From positions 197,711,328-197,775,327 of the forward strand of contig OY992540.1 in NCBI GenBank assembly GCA_963921195.1: a DNA stretch of 64,000 nt, given 5' to 3'. Positions 54,148-64,000 of the stretch are shown here, in pieces. This stretch comes from Pegoplata infirma. Taxonomy: Eukaryota; Arthropoda; Insecta; Diptera; Anthomyiidae. The notes beneath the pieces are model-generated. The model was not told the origin of the DNA and searched no databases. It was given only the letters and a program-made list of their open reading frames with translations. Position numbers and translations under genes: made by a program. The number at the start of each line of letters is the position of its first letter. Positions within the stretch are counted from its first letter, which is position 1.

Positions 54148-54366
54148 GTCTAGCTCTTTTATTTTGGACTGCATCGTGTTAACTACAGACGGACGGACGG
54201 ACAGACGGACGGACGGACGGACGGACGGACATCGCTAGAATGTCTTAGAATCGATCACTGATCAATAATATATATACTTTATGGGATCCCCGACCGATAT
54301 TTCGATGCGTTACACACGGAATGACAAAGTGAGTATACCCCCATACTGTAGTTGGAGGGTATAAAA
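54148..54366 (+). mobile_element. DINE-like 3' portion
   Basis: TAGCTCTTTTATTTTGGACT, a long (GACGGACG)n tract (54188-54230), GGGATCCCCGACCGATATTT and TAGTTGGAGGGTATAAAAA. The 5' part is missing. Confidence 0.65.
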
Positions 54367-54654
54367 ACTTGTATTTCCATAGTATATGTAAGTCGTCAGA
54401 GTTGTTTTTTTATAACTTAAGCCTGACACTGATATGAATGAATTTATTCTAAGGAGATTAGAGTTCGTGAATGAAGAGGTGTCTTAACGCACTAAAGTAT
54501 CTTAGCATGAGGTTATTTTGATCTTCCTAAATTTACATGAAAATGCGCACAGAATCTTTGAGGTTTTCTACGACAAAAAAAAACTTACGGAAAAATTGTG
54601 GAATTGTGTTTTATTTTCTGCACTAAAAAAGTTTTTTTTTATAAAAAAGTTTTT

Positions 54655-54800
54655 TTTTTATCGACAAACACAGACAAACAGATTGATGAATATCACTAAA
54701 ATGTCTTAGAATCCTTTACGGATCAATAATATATAAACATAATGGGGTCCTCGAACGATATTTTGATATGTTTTGCATGGAATGACAAATAAATATCGCG
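54655..54800 (+). mobile_element. Diverged DINE-like 3' fragment
   Basis: TCACTAAAATGTCTTAGAAT, GATCAATAATATATAAACAT, GGGGTCCTCGAACGATATTT and GGAATGACAAATAAATAT are recognisable but mutated. The end is lost. Confidence 0.5.
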
Positions 54801-56060
54801 TTTTTTTTTCTAGAAAAATTTTGCTTTAGAAAGATCACCTATTTATACAGTAAAACATTATCATGATTCAATGGTTTAGGCAAGAGTACAAACTTCGCAG
54901 GCATTTTTTTGTAGTTATATGTAAATTTTTCTGGTTTTCAACCTTTTTTTTTAACCTTTTTTTAATTTTTCGGAAAATTTCTAAATTTTTAGCAATTTTG
55001 CGATTTTTTTTTCTTCTTTTTCCATTCTAGTTATTAGAAACTTTGGCTAAGAATATTCTATCATCCATTATCAAGCTTTAAATAATCTTCTTTTCGTTGG
55101 AAAGATTTTATCTTATAAAAGGAACAAGGACCATTGGACTATCCTTTATTGCATTAAAGAACTAAAGAGCCCGTAAGTCGTTATTTACCATATAAAATTG
55201 AACTAATTTGTTATTTTTAAAATTTTTAATTATTCTTGTGGTTGATGCCTTTTTTTTGCAACTTACCAACGATTTTGTTTTCTTTTATCAATTCGTTTAT
55301 TTTTTTCCATAGATGTTTCTGTTTTTAATTTTGTTTCCTTTTAACAAAAAATGCTACGCTTAATAAAGTTTTTGTTTAGATGAATATAAAAAGTACAAAA
55401 TAAATGAATTTTTAATTAAACTTGGGTTAATTTTAGTCTCAAAACAAACGCCTCTTTTGAGTTAATTTCGCTGTTTTTATAATTTTTTTTTTTGCCTTTT
55501 TTTACACTCGAGAAATTCATGCAATTGGAAAAATCCTCAAGGATAATAAAAAAATTTTAATTAAATTTTTACAAAAAAATAGTATTTTAAAATAGAAATT
55601 TCTCAGATTAGAGGATGGCTTCCTTAGTCATACATTTCGATGCCAAGAAAATTATATATAAGAAATTACAAAAATATTCGATTTACATTTCTAGCGTTTG
55701 AACCAGAATAATTTGGACCCCGTTGTCTTAAATCGCTTTTGCTCTTATTTTTACTAACTCTATTATTTGAGTGTATGCTTATAGCAAAAGGCCTTTTTTA
55801 ACTTTATGACTTAATGAGTTTTATGCATGAATTTTATTTTTAACATGCTGCACATGTACACAAATTTATCAGACTCTCTTACATTAATTTTTCTTTTTAT
55901 GTTAAAAAAAAAAGATTTTATCAATCAAATGAAAATAAAGAAGCGGTTTTGTTTTAAATTTATGAATTTAAACAAATAAAGGAATTTTAGTTTGGGTGTT
56001 GTATAGTAAAATAATTTAAAATATGTTTAGAATTTTAATATGATAAAATTGTAAACTAAA
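54801..56060. other. No gene recognised
   Basis: AT-rich, no identifiable repeat or domain-bearing frame. Could be host intergenic or intronic sequence. Confidence 0.35.
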
Positions 56061-56067
56061 GCGTAAT

Positions 56068-56445
56068 CATGTTGGTAACCCTTGCAAAACAATGTAAGAG
56101 ACAAAAAAGTTGAAAGAAAGTATGAAGTTAGGTTGAGATTGCTAGAAATAGAATTGTAGTGTTGAAAACTGTCAAAATTTATTCTGTAGAAATTATAAAT
56201 ATTCACATATATAAAAAACAGTTTTCATAAACAAGACAAACCGACATTTAAAATCCTACTGAAGATGACACTAACTGGATGTTTGAAACCGGTATAGGAA
56301 ATACCAGAAATGTCTATAATTTTTAGAAATTCAATTTTTCTTCTGCATTTTTTCAACTTGAACCCTTATAACAAATATAATTAAGTAGAGCCCGTGCTCG
56401 ATCTGTACTTACAGAAAAAATCAAATAAAGCGGAAAGGATTAAAT
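56068..56445 (-). repeat. Dispersed repeat, unnamed family, copy 2
   Basis: Reverse complement of the repeat at 4752-5092: AATGTAAGAGACAAAAAAGT, GGAAATACCAGAAATGTCTA, TTTTTTCAACTTGAACCC. This copy holds a few extra bases in the middle (about 56232-56270). Confidence 0.6.
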
Positions 56446-56459
56446 AAATATTTTATTAA

Positions 56460-56560
56460 AATCAGAAAACATAAAGATTTAGTTAAGCTATCGAATAGGT
56501 TATTTAATCGGTTTACCGGCAATCAGTTAATCGATTAAATTTAATCAAATACAATAAAAC
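56460..56560. mobile_element. Possible fragment of the TAGGGTATTCAAT hAT family
   Basis: ATTTAATCGGTTTACCGGCA and CAGTTAATCGATTAAATTTA resemble the subterminal repeats of 21375-25269. No terminus or target duplication is visible. Confidence 0.35.
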
Positions 56561-56619
56561 ATTAAAATCACGAAAATCACAAAAAAGTTAGAAAACACTA
56601 GAAAAAACAGTAAACCCGC

Positions 56620-56967
56620 GTAAAAAAATAATTAGATCAAACCACATCTCCTTTGATAAAAACATATATGGATCATATCTAAATGGATGTAATCAGATCT
56701 AGTCCATATATACTCATATCTGCTTCAGATATTTTTAGATATGATAAAATTGTAAATTGAGTCTATCTGGCATATATGGCACACATGATCAGACATTTTC
56801 AGATATGTTCATATATGTAAAATTGTCAGATAGACTCAATTTACGGATCAAAACATATCTGAATCAGACATGAATATATATGAAGTAGATCTGATTACAT
56901 CCATTTATATATGATCCATATACGTTTTTATCAAAGGAGATATGTTTTGATATAATAATTTTTTTAC
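56620..56967. mobile_element. 348 bp palindromic MITE
   Basis: The left arm GTAAAAAAATAATTAGATCA, CATCTCCTTTGATAAAAACA, ATGGATGTAATCAGATCTA is inverted on the right over about 90 bp. A second inner inverted pair (AATTGAGTCTATCTG/CAGATAGACTCAATT) lies inside. ATATATG motifs are abundant. Exact ends and target duplication are unresolved. Non-coding. Confidence 0.65.
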
Positions 56968-57199
56968 ACTGGAAGTTTAAGAAAAAAAAAATTCACGTAA
57001 ATATTTATAAAATCCCGTAAACGTTAGAAATATTGGGAAAATTTAATTAAACTGAGCTTAATTTAAAAAAAAAATATCGAAAAAATATTGACATATTCAA
57101 AATAATTCTTAAAAAAGCTCTCAACAGTTCTAAAAAACAGAGTAATTTAGAAAAATTCATAAATATTTTGGGAAAATCAGAAAAAATCTTTAAAAAAAT

Positions 57200-57256
57200 A
57201 TGTGACAGTGCAAAACACTGCTGTGCCGAAACATTTATACCCTTTACAGTGTAAAA
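57200..57256 (+). mobile_element. DINE-like 5' fragment
   Basis: GTGCAAAACACTGCTGTGCC, GAAACATTTATACCC: a decayed 5' hairpin region just before a fuller copy. Confidence 0.4.
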
Positions 57257-58040
57257 CAAGTAGAAAAGTTAAATTCGACTTGGCCGAATCTATGAATACC
57301 CTTCACAATACACTTTTTAAGTAATAGTAAATTTTCTTACTAGACAAAAATAACATTTTTGTTTAGAAATATTTTATTTTGTGTAAATAAACTTTTTTTT
57401 AAATAATTTTTGAAAAAAAAAAAATATAATTTACTAAATTTTTTTTGAGTGTATAATTTTTTTTTTGAGTGTAAAATTTTTTTTGAGTGTATTTTTTTTT
57501 TTAGTTAAAAATATTTTTGAGTGACAAAAATACGTTGTAAAATATATTTGTGACTTACCAATGTTTTTAAAATATGTTTAACAGGTTTTCAACACGTGAA
57601 TTTAAGGTGAAACTAATCTGAAATTCACGGTTTTGCTAATAATTTTTGAACCACTGGACCGATATGGCTGAAATTCAATACGCACCAGGCCTGCGGAACG
57701 GCAAAAATATATGTGAAGCTTTAGCATCCTCAGAATTGCCTTTTAAAAGTTAGCGTGTTTTTTATCTCGTAAATTCACGAAAAACCCTTGCCGAAATTCA
57801 GTCTTTTGCTCATAACTTTTCAACCACTGGACCGATTTCGCTGGATTGCAATACCAACCTGACCAGGTTCAAGAGCCCCCGTAAAGGTTTTCAAAAGTTA
57901 GCGTGTTTTCAACAGACAGACAGACAGATGGACGGACATCGCTAGATCGTCTTAAAATCGATCAAGGATCATGAATATATATACTTAATGGGGTCCTAGA
58001 CCAATATTTCGAGGTGTTACAAACGGAATGACAAACTTAT
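57257..58040 (+). mobile_element. DINE-like copy, nearly full length, 3' end cut by family B
   Basis: The best copy of the 319-2882 subfamily. The 5' end is CAAGTAGAAAAGTTAAATTC with hairpin GACTTGGCCGAATC and ATGAATACCCTTCACAAT. It has (TTTTTTGAGTG)n and two related blocks (AATTCACGGTTTTGCTAATA and AATTCAGTCTTTTGCTCATA). A GACAGACAGACAGATGGACG tract precedes GGGGTCCTAGACCAATATTT. It stops at GACAAACTTAT where the palindrome begins. Confidence 0.65.
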
Positions 58041-60463
58041 ATGGGTCATTCCATGTGAAATCGGACACTTTTAAAAAATTTTTTTTTTTTTAGATTTTCC
58101 CAATTTGCTTACAATTTTTAGTACCCTTCGAAAACTCCTTCGTGGTAAGTTTTCAGATTTTTTTGATAACCCGTTCAAAAGATATCGAATAATTAAAAAT
58201 TGGTAGTTTGTTCCTTTACTCAAAATTCTTTTACTCATAACTTCTTCAATAATGGTCCAAATTTCAAATTTTTTTTTTCTAAATTTTTGTTTTTTACGTA
58301 CTTTAAAAAAAAATCTTAAAAAATTCTTAAAAGCGCCCTATTATGCAATTTTAAAGTTTTAAAATTTAAATCTCATTTTTGAAAATGTGTGTACTCTTCG
58401 ATTTTTTTGAAATTTTTTTGTGTAAAACTTCTATCGATTCTACAAATTTTTTGCCCAGGAGGATCGTGGATAACGATTATTACTATTTTTTTTAAAATTT
58501 TTTGAAAAAAATTTATTGTAATTTTACAATCTTAAAATCATTTCTACTGCTCCAACGGTGCGTCATAGAGGGGTCATTTATAAGACAGACCCCCATTAAT
58601 TTTTACGTCTTAACATTTCTTTGGAACAAACTAATACCGTATCTCCAATTTCTGAGAGGGCTCCCACACAAAACGACATTTTTTAAAATTTTCTCCAACC
58701 GCTCTAACTGCCCTAATAGTGCCCTTAAAGCAACAAAATCTTTGACCGACCCACAATATTTTTTTAGTTCAAACATTTTCTCTGAACACACCTACCCTCT
58801 ATCTTTAACTGTTAAGGCGGTCCCCATATTTTTTTTTTTATTTTTTGTAAATTTGTTTTATTTAATCAGCTTCTACCGGTCCAATGGTGCGTCCGAGAGG
58901 GGTCATTACTGAGACCAACCCCCATTTATTTTTACCCTACAACATTTTTTCAAAAAATACCTACGCCCTATCTCCACTCCCTAAGTAGGCTACCATACAA
59001 AATTATATTTTTATAAAATTTGCTCCAACTGTTATTTGTATGGGAGCCTACTTAGGGAGTGAAAAAATTTTGAAGGGTAAAAATAAATGGGGGTCGGTCA
59101 CACTAATGACCCCTCTCGGACCCACCAATGGACCGGTAGAAGCTGATTAAATAAAACAGATTTACAAAAAATAAAAAAAATTGTATGGGGACCGCCTTAA
59201 CAGTTAAAGATAGAGGGTAGGTGTGTTCATGTTTGGACTAAAAAAATATTGTGGGTCGGTCATACATTTTGTTACTCTAAGGGCACTATTAGGGCAGTTA
59301 GAGCGGTTGGAACAAATTTTAAAAAATGTTGTTTTGTGTGGGAGCCCCCTTAGAAATTGGAGATAGGATTAGTTTGTTCCAAGGAAATGTTAAGACGTAA
59401 AAATTAATGGGGATCGGTCTTATAAATGACCCCTCTATGACGCACCATTGGAGCAGTACAAATAATTTTAAGATTGGAAAATTACAATAAAATTTTTTAA
59501 AAAAATTTTAAAAAATAGTAATAATCGTTATCCCCCGATCTTCCTGGGCAAAAAATTTGTAGAATTGATAGAAGTTTTACACACAAAATTTTCAAAAAAA
59601 TCGAAGAGTACAAACATTTTCAAAAATGAGATTTAAATTTTAAAACTTAAAAATCGCATACTAGAGTGCTTTTAAGAATTTTTTGGGATTTTTTTTTAGA
59701 AAGTACGTAAAAAAACCATTATTGCAAAAAAACTTAATTTAAAAGAAATTAACTAAAAAAAAAAAAATTCCTCGAAAAAACAATTTCCTCGAAAAACAAA
59801 ATTTTGTAAAAAAAAAAAAAATCCGGGATTTTTTTCTTTTTTTGTCAAAAAATATGTTCGTACTTGTTTAAAAATTTGGTGTTCAATTATGTTCACGTAT
59901 GTCAACCAGAAGCCGAATTAAAGCATTTTGTATTTTTAGATTATGTTGAATGTACCGAAATTTTTGAGGTGTGCTTACATTTTCATTCATAACTTTTGAA
60001 CCGCTGTACCGATATCCCTCAAATGCAATACCAAACTTCTCGAGAGAATTTCCAATAAATATGTTAATTTTCAGTCATCTCTGTGTAATATTTTGTCCGT
60101 GATAGCATTTTCCACAGACAGACAGATGGGCATCGCTAGAATGTCTTAAAATCGATCGGGCATCATGAATATATATACTTTAGGGGGTCATAGACCGATA
60201 TTTTGATGAGTTACAAACGGAATGACAAACTTATATATACCCTCTATCACTAATTGTAAGTGGAGGGTATAAAAAAAATTCAAATTTGGACCATTATTGA
60301 AGAAGTTATGAGTAAAAGAAAAAACTAGCAATTTTAAAATTCGATATCTTTTGAACGGGTCATCAAAAAAATCTGAAAATTTACCACGAAGGAGTTTTCA
60401 AAGAGTACTAAAAAGTGTTAAAAAAAATTTTCAAAGTGTCCGATTTGATATGGAATGCCCCAT
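58041..60463. mobile_element. Palindromic element family B, complete, with nested DINE-like copy
   Basis: The left end ATGGGTCATTCCATGTGAAA and the right end GATTTGATATGGAATGCCCC plus AT are inverted. The arms share AACTTCTTCAATAATGGTCC, GACCCCCATTAATTTTTACG, AACCGCTCTAACTGCCCTAA and CGGTCCCCAT-type blocks, with the centre near 59005. A DINE-like 3' portion (59715-60270) interrupts the right arm. The 136-codon frame at 58502-58912 and its mirror-image shadows recur in every family B arm. They show no domain and I do not treat them as a gene. Confidence 0.75.
59715..60270 (+). mobile_element. DINE-like copy nested in family B palindrome, 5' truncated
   Basis: Matches the 41084-42390 copy from AAACTTAATTTAAAAGAAAT through CATAACTTTTGAACCGCTGT, GACAGACAGATGGGCATCGC and GGGGTCATAGACCGATATTT. 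It ends with TACCCTCTATCACTAATTGT and AGTGGAGGGTATAAAAA. Confidence 0.65.
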
Positions 60464-61290
60464 ATACACTTACACCGACAATCCTCATGTGTGTTTTGTA
60501 CCGTGCCTTGCTTGTTCTGAATTCTACAAGACAACGATTAAATTTGAATCATAATTTAGCCGATTTATCGATCTGTGATATCCACAAAGAAAAATTACGT
60601 AGAAAAAAAAACTATAAACAACTAATTAATGATATTATAGTTAAACTCACAAAAAAATGTAAATAAACAAATATTGATATTATTATTAAACTCATAAATA
60701 ATAACATTTTCATAATTGTAACAATTAAATATAGTGGTTCATCATTTAAATCAATATACAATAGATAATAAATAAACAATTCGTTCCCAGGCCATACAAA
60801 AAATAAAACAAATAAATATATTTCCAGAAATAGAGTACGGTAGGTTATGGTTTTACGTGAAAAAGAAAATAAAATTCCTATGCCAAAAAAAAGCGAACAA
60901 AAATAAAATAATCTATTTTATTTCGTTACCAAAACAAACACAACACAATTGTAGTGGTCAGGGCTAAATCAACAACAACCCAAAATGCACAACAAACCAA
61001 AGTTAAATAAACGATGCGGGAAAGAGCGAAAGAGCAGAGTGATTAACAAATAAACAGCTGAGTTAACAGAAATTATAATAAAAAAGAAATAGCAAGCCAA
61101 TAGAAATAACAGAATGTATTTGTTAACAGAATTGGTAGTTTAACATTCAGCAGACAAGAAATGTTTAGTTTACCACAAACCTGCTTTAAAAAAATTAAAA
61201 AAGTTTCATTCATTGATAAAATGTATCCGTTTGACAATATTTTTGGACCAAAATATGCCATATGCATCCAAGAACGCGTTTTTTATTACT
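60464..61290. other. No gene recognised; one open frame of unknown meaning
   Basis: A frame open to 60666 begins in the palindrome terminus and runs into unique sequence, ending LRRKKNYKQLINDIIVKLTKKCK at its stop. I recognise no domain. An exon of an unknown gene cannot be excluded but nothing supports it. The rest is A-rich unique sequence. Confidence 0.3.
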
Positions 61291-61294
61291 TTGC

Positions 61295-61530
61295 ATTCTC
61301 TGTAGGTTAGGTTGGATGGGCATCCATCAATTTGGCGAATTCATTTGGAGGCCGTAAGGCCCATTGTGATTCTCTTAATTGTCATTTCCCTACTCCCATC
61401 TGATACAAAAACTTTTTACTTCTTGAACCACCACGATTCTCTAAGATATTCGGCTAGAGATGTCAATGAAACACCGTTTAAGCAATCTAGGTCATCGACA
61501 AATATATATAAGAAGAATAACCTGGTCAAA
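61295..61530 (+). repeat. Probable interspersed repeat (TAGGTTAGGTTGG start)
   Basis: TGTAGGTTAGGTTGGATGGG, GAGGCCGTAAGGCCCATTGT and GATTCTC resemble a start sequence I associate with a common fly interspersed repeat. Related sequence flanks the hAT element at 61795-61833 and 63275-63340 (CTTAGGTTAGG..., TATGAGATCCGATGCGATAC). The class is uncertain. Confidence 0.35.
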
Positions 61531-61833
61531 CTCGATGTATTAATTTTTTGAGAACAACGGCATGACCCCAGAATTGCTGCTTAAAATCGAAGCAATTGGT
61601 GAGCCCTTTGTCGTACCTCAGAAACGAGGGTGTTAAGTTATGCTGTTCCGAATCTGTTATATCTTCCAACAGGTACAAAACCTTCGACAAATAAAAGATC
61701 AAAAATTTCAAGGGAATGTTTTTTTTTTGTTTATTTTTTTGTATTCCCTTACGGCAAATATTAACAAAATTATAAGTTATGATTTTTGCACTTAGGTTAG
61801 GTGTAAGTAGCTTCTGGCGCTTTACGTCATCAC

Positions 61834-63274
61834 CAGGGCAAGGGGGTTCATGTAAATACATGTTTGTTGTCGTTAGCCTGAGAACAACTTAAAGTATTTA
61901 TCTTCGCGAATCATCCAATTTGCTTAAAAATGGCATTGATTTGTAAGTGCATATTTTTGCATATTTTGATGAAAATGCATGTTTTTGCATATTTTGCTTA
62001 AAATACATATTTTCTTGCATATTTTTTATTATTTAAAAAAAAAAATTGTTTTTGTTATTTTTGTGAATTTTGTGATATTTTTTTTATGAAAATGTGCAAA
62101 TCGGCTTATAAGGGTTGAGATACTTCCCTTGTGAGTGCATTTTGATAAAAGGGAAATAAGAAAAAAAATTGTTTGTCAAAAAATTTAAGCAAAAAGTTGC
62201 CAATATCCGGAAAAAATATAATATAATTTTCATAGTGTAAGTTTGGTCAAGGGTTGCATCTAAAAGACGGAAGGAAGTGTTCCTAATTTTTTTTAATAAA
62301 CTGCACTGACAATAAAATAAAAAATAACCTTATTTAATTTTTTTTCTTATTTTTTCTGTAAAAGGTTCCTAATTACGCATCGTTTTGGGGGCAATCATTT
62401 TCAAATTAGAAAAAATCCGAATTCGGGACTCGCTAACGTACCTATTTGTAAATATTTACATTACGGTGGAGCAAATTTAGCTTTTTTCAAATTTAACACA
62501 AAAATATTGGACCTGTAGGGCAAAGAATTTGGGTTTCTTTGTGACTTGAAAATCGGAAAGTTCCAAACAAAGTGAAAATTTTTTTTGCTTAAAATATTTG
62601 TTTACATTCAAACATTTTTTTTATTTTTTTTAATGGTAAAAAAAAAATTTTTTTTTTTGTTTCTTGCTTTGCAAAAAATATTTTTAATTAGTTATTTGCT
62701 GAAAATGTAACGTAATATTAACTCAGTCTTGAGAAGATGTATATTTTTAAATATCGTATAATTTTATTTGGCCTTTAATGCATTTTGAAATTAATTAAAA
62801 AAAAATATTTTTAAAAGAAAAAAAAATTTTTACAGACAAACTAATTTTTTACCATAAAATTACTTTCTCAGTAATGTCCAAATATAAACTAATATTTTAA
62901 GCAAAAAAAATTAAAAAAAAATTTTACTTGGTTTGGAACTTTCCGATTTATAAGTCAAAAAAGGAACACTACAAGTCTAATATTTTTGTGTATTAATATG
63001 GACCCTAAAAGGCAATTTCCCGACCCCAACGTTTTCAAAACTCGAAAAAAGCTAAATTTGGTCCACTCTAATTTTCACGTAATAAATATTTTTTCATAAA
63101 TATTTTTCCCAATAGGGCTGAATTTTATGTTTTACGATTTTTAATGAATAAATATTAAAATAAATCAATTTTAAAATGCATATTTTTTAAGTTTTTACTG
63201 CATATTTTTAAATTTTTGATACATATTTTTAGCGCTTATAACGCGATTTTTAGTGCATGAACTTCCTTGCCCTG
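61834..63274. mobile_element. 1.44 kb hAT-type element with exact 8 bp target duplication
   Basis: GTCATCAC occurs at 61826-61833 and 63275-63282. The termini are CAGGGCAAGGGGGTTCATG and, inverted on the right, CAGGGCAAGGAAGTTCATGC. TGCATATTTTT repeats fill both subterminal regions. Inside are a fragment of the ACAAGGGAAG palindrome family (about 62098-62134) and a 605 bp TA-flanked palindrome (62464-63068). No transposase frame. The CAGGG start and 8 bp duplication identify the superfamily. Confidence 0.82.
62464..63068. mobile_element. 605 bp palindromic TA-flanked MITE
   Basis: The left end CGGTGGAGCAAATTTAGCTT and the inverted right end GAGTGGACCAAATTTAGCTT are followed by arm matches (CAAAAATATT, TCGGAAAGTTCCAAAC). 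TA flanks both sides (62462-62463, 63069-63070). Non-coding. It lies inside the hAT element. Confidence 0.7.
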
Positions 63275-63282
63275 GTCATCAC

Positions 63283-63566
63283 ATATAGACTATGAGATCC
63301 GATGCGATACCACGGGACGGTAATGGGGTCCCCCTAATGGTTTCTGCCACAAACCCAATTTAAGGTCCTTAGAAATCTCCTAAGATATAGAATTTGGACA
63401 TCCGACAAATCAGAAAGCTTGTACACAACCCTGGATTCCAGTGAAGTGCTAGCAGATAAAGTGTTCCCAATTTCTTTTCATATAAGCAACAATAAAGTCA
63501 TTTTGCTGTTGTTAAGGGCGGATTTGTTCTAAGAAACATTAAATACAATGATTTGACTGTGGCTTA
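63283..63566. other. No gene recognised; flank of the hAT element
   Basis: Continues the repeat interrupted by the hAT element (GAGATCCGATGCGATACCAC), then unique-looking sequence. Confidence 0.3.
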
Positions 63567-63791
63567 TTGATAGGACATAGATTTTCTCTTATTGCCAGCA
63601 TCTTTGGTAAACACTGCAATGATATGTCAATCTTCGTGTCAGACTCCACACAAGCTATTCAAAATAGAATCCAAAGGCAACTTGTTCGAGTAGCTTCATA
63701 CATCTGTGTAAAAATTTACTTAAGGCCAAAAATCTTAATCAGAAATATGAAAAACATCAGAAATATGAAAAAGTCGATTGAAATTTCATAA
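63567..63791 (+). pseudogene. Possible LINE ORF2 C-terminal remnant (weak)
   Basis: The frame contains HRFSLIASIFGKHCNDMSIF, which faintly resembles the HRRxVASLSLFYRYxxGRCS region downstream of the RT domain in insect LINEs. No other motif supports this, and the end of the frame is low complexity. Confidence 0.25.
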
Positions 63792-64000
63792 AAATTATGT
63801 TCTCTTTGGCCTATTGTACTTGCGCCGTCCAACGTATTCTTCGAAGACTTAAAATAAATGGTCCCTATACTTGTTCAAAAAAGATGTACATATATATGAA
63901 TTTGATGTGCCATCAATAATAAAAAAGTTATTTGGTGGTAACGGTTTGAAGTTGAAATTTCTTCATTTTCAATTTTTCGTCGTTTTTTGATCACAACATT

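Noticed and set aside
58502..58912. 136-codon frame similar to the 119-codon frame at 9660-10019
   Set aside because: The similarity comes from both lying in the same arm of palindromic family B. The two differ by stops and downstream sequence and show no protein motif.
60415..60666. Host exon ending LRRKKNYKQLINDIIVKLTKKCK
   Set aside because: The frame begins inside a palindrome terminus and no domain, splice site pair or homologue can be recognised.
61312..61830. Telomere-like TTAGG repeats
   Set aside because: Only two to three TTAGG units occur at each place; they belong to an interspersed repeat, not an array.

Overview
The window looks like repeat-rich, AT-rich nuclear DNA from a fly, probably a brachyceran or calyptrate dipteran. 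Three things suggest this. At least fourteen copies or fragments of a DINE-1/Helentron-like repeat are present, with a TATACCCTCC...GGAGGGTATA frame, a GACGGACGGACATCGCTAGA block and a GGGGTCCnAGACCGATATTTCGATG block. The transposons are typical of insects. No bacterial-style gene organisation is visible. I find no convincing host protein-coding gene. The only recognisable coding sequences belong to transposable elements: a Tc1/mariner-superfamily transposase with a DD37E catalytic triad (47231-48238, +), a 5'-truncated non-LTR retrotransposon reverse-transcriptase tail (24307-25080, -), and a decayed LINE RNase H/zinc-knuckle remnant (about 31000-31880, -).

Layout. 1-8500: DINE-like copies interrupted by large palindromic (foldback) elements. 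8890-12960: half of a palindromic element with internal tandem amplification, a smaller palindrome and a ~140 bp tandem array. 13000-20920: DINE copies, a pogo-like MITE, a 941 bp MITE carrying two tRNA-like sequences, a long A-rich minisatellite and two small palindromes. 21367-25277: a 3.9 kb hAT-type element with an exact 8 bp target duplication and three further nested insertions. 25329-27414: a palindromic element with one insertion in each arm. 29297-31880: a palindromic MITE and LINE remnants. 32186-38680: a ~380 bp tandem repeat carrying a tRNA-Lys-type primer-binding-site-like motif, split by two large inverted-repeat elements. 40920-44090: nested DINE copies and a second minisatellite composite. 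44831-48775: a three-level nest, DINE > palindrome > DD37E transposon. 48983-54800: further palindromes, a second ~140 bp array, another MITE with a tRNA-like sequence and a third minisatellite composite. 56068-60463: more palindromes and DINE. 61295-63791: a 1.44 kb hAT-type element inside an older repeat, with weak LINE-like remains. Stretches around 19376-20384, 28181-29290, 38690-40665, 44091-44830 and 54800-56060 show no repeat or gene that I can recognise.

How the parts relate. Several insertions can be defined to the base because the same sequence occurs nearby without the insertion. A palindrome's opposite arm, a paralogous repeat copy, or the flanking DINE sequence serves as the empty site. 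The window therefore works as a layered insertion record. DINE-like copies and tandem arrays are the usual hosts. Palindromic TA-target elements, CAC-terminated MITEs and hAT-like elements invade them. A DD37E transposon with near-identical terminal repeats sits at the top of one stack. Family names rest on motif recognition from memory; no database search was possible.
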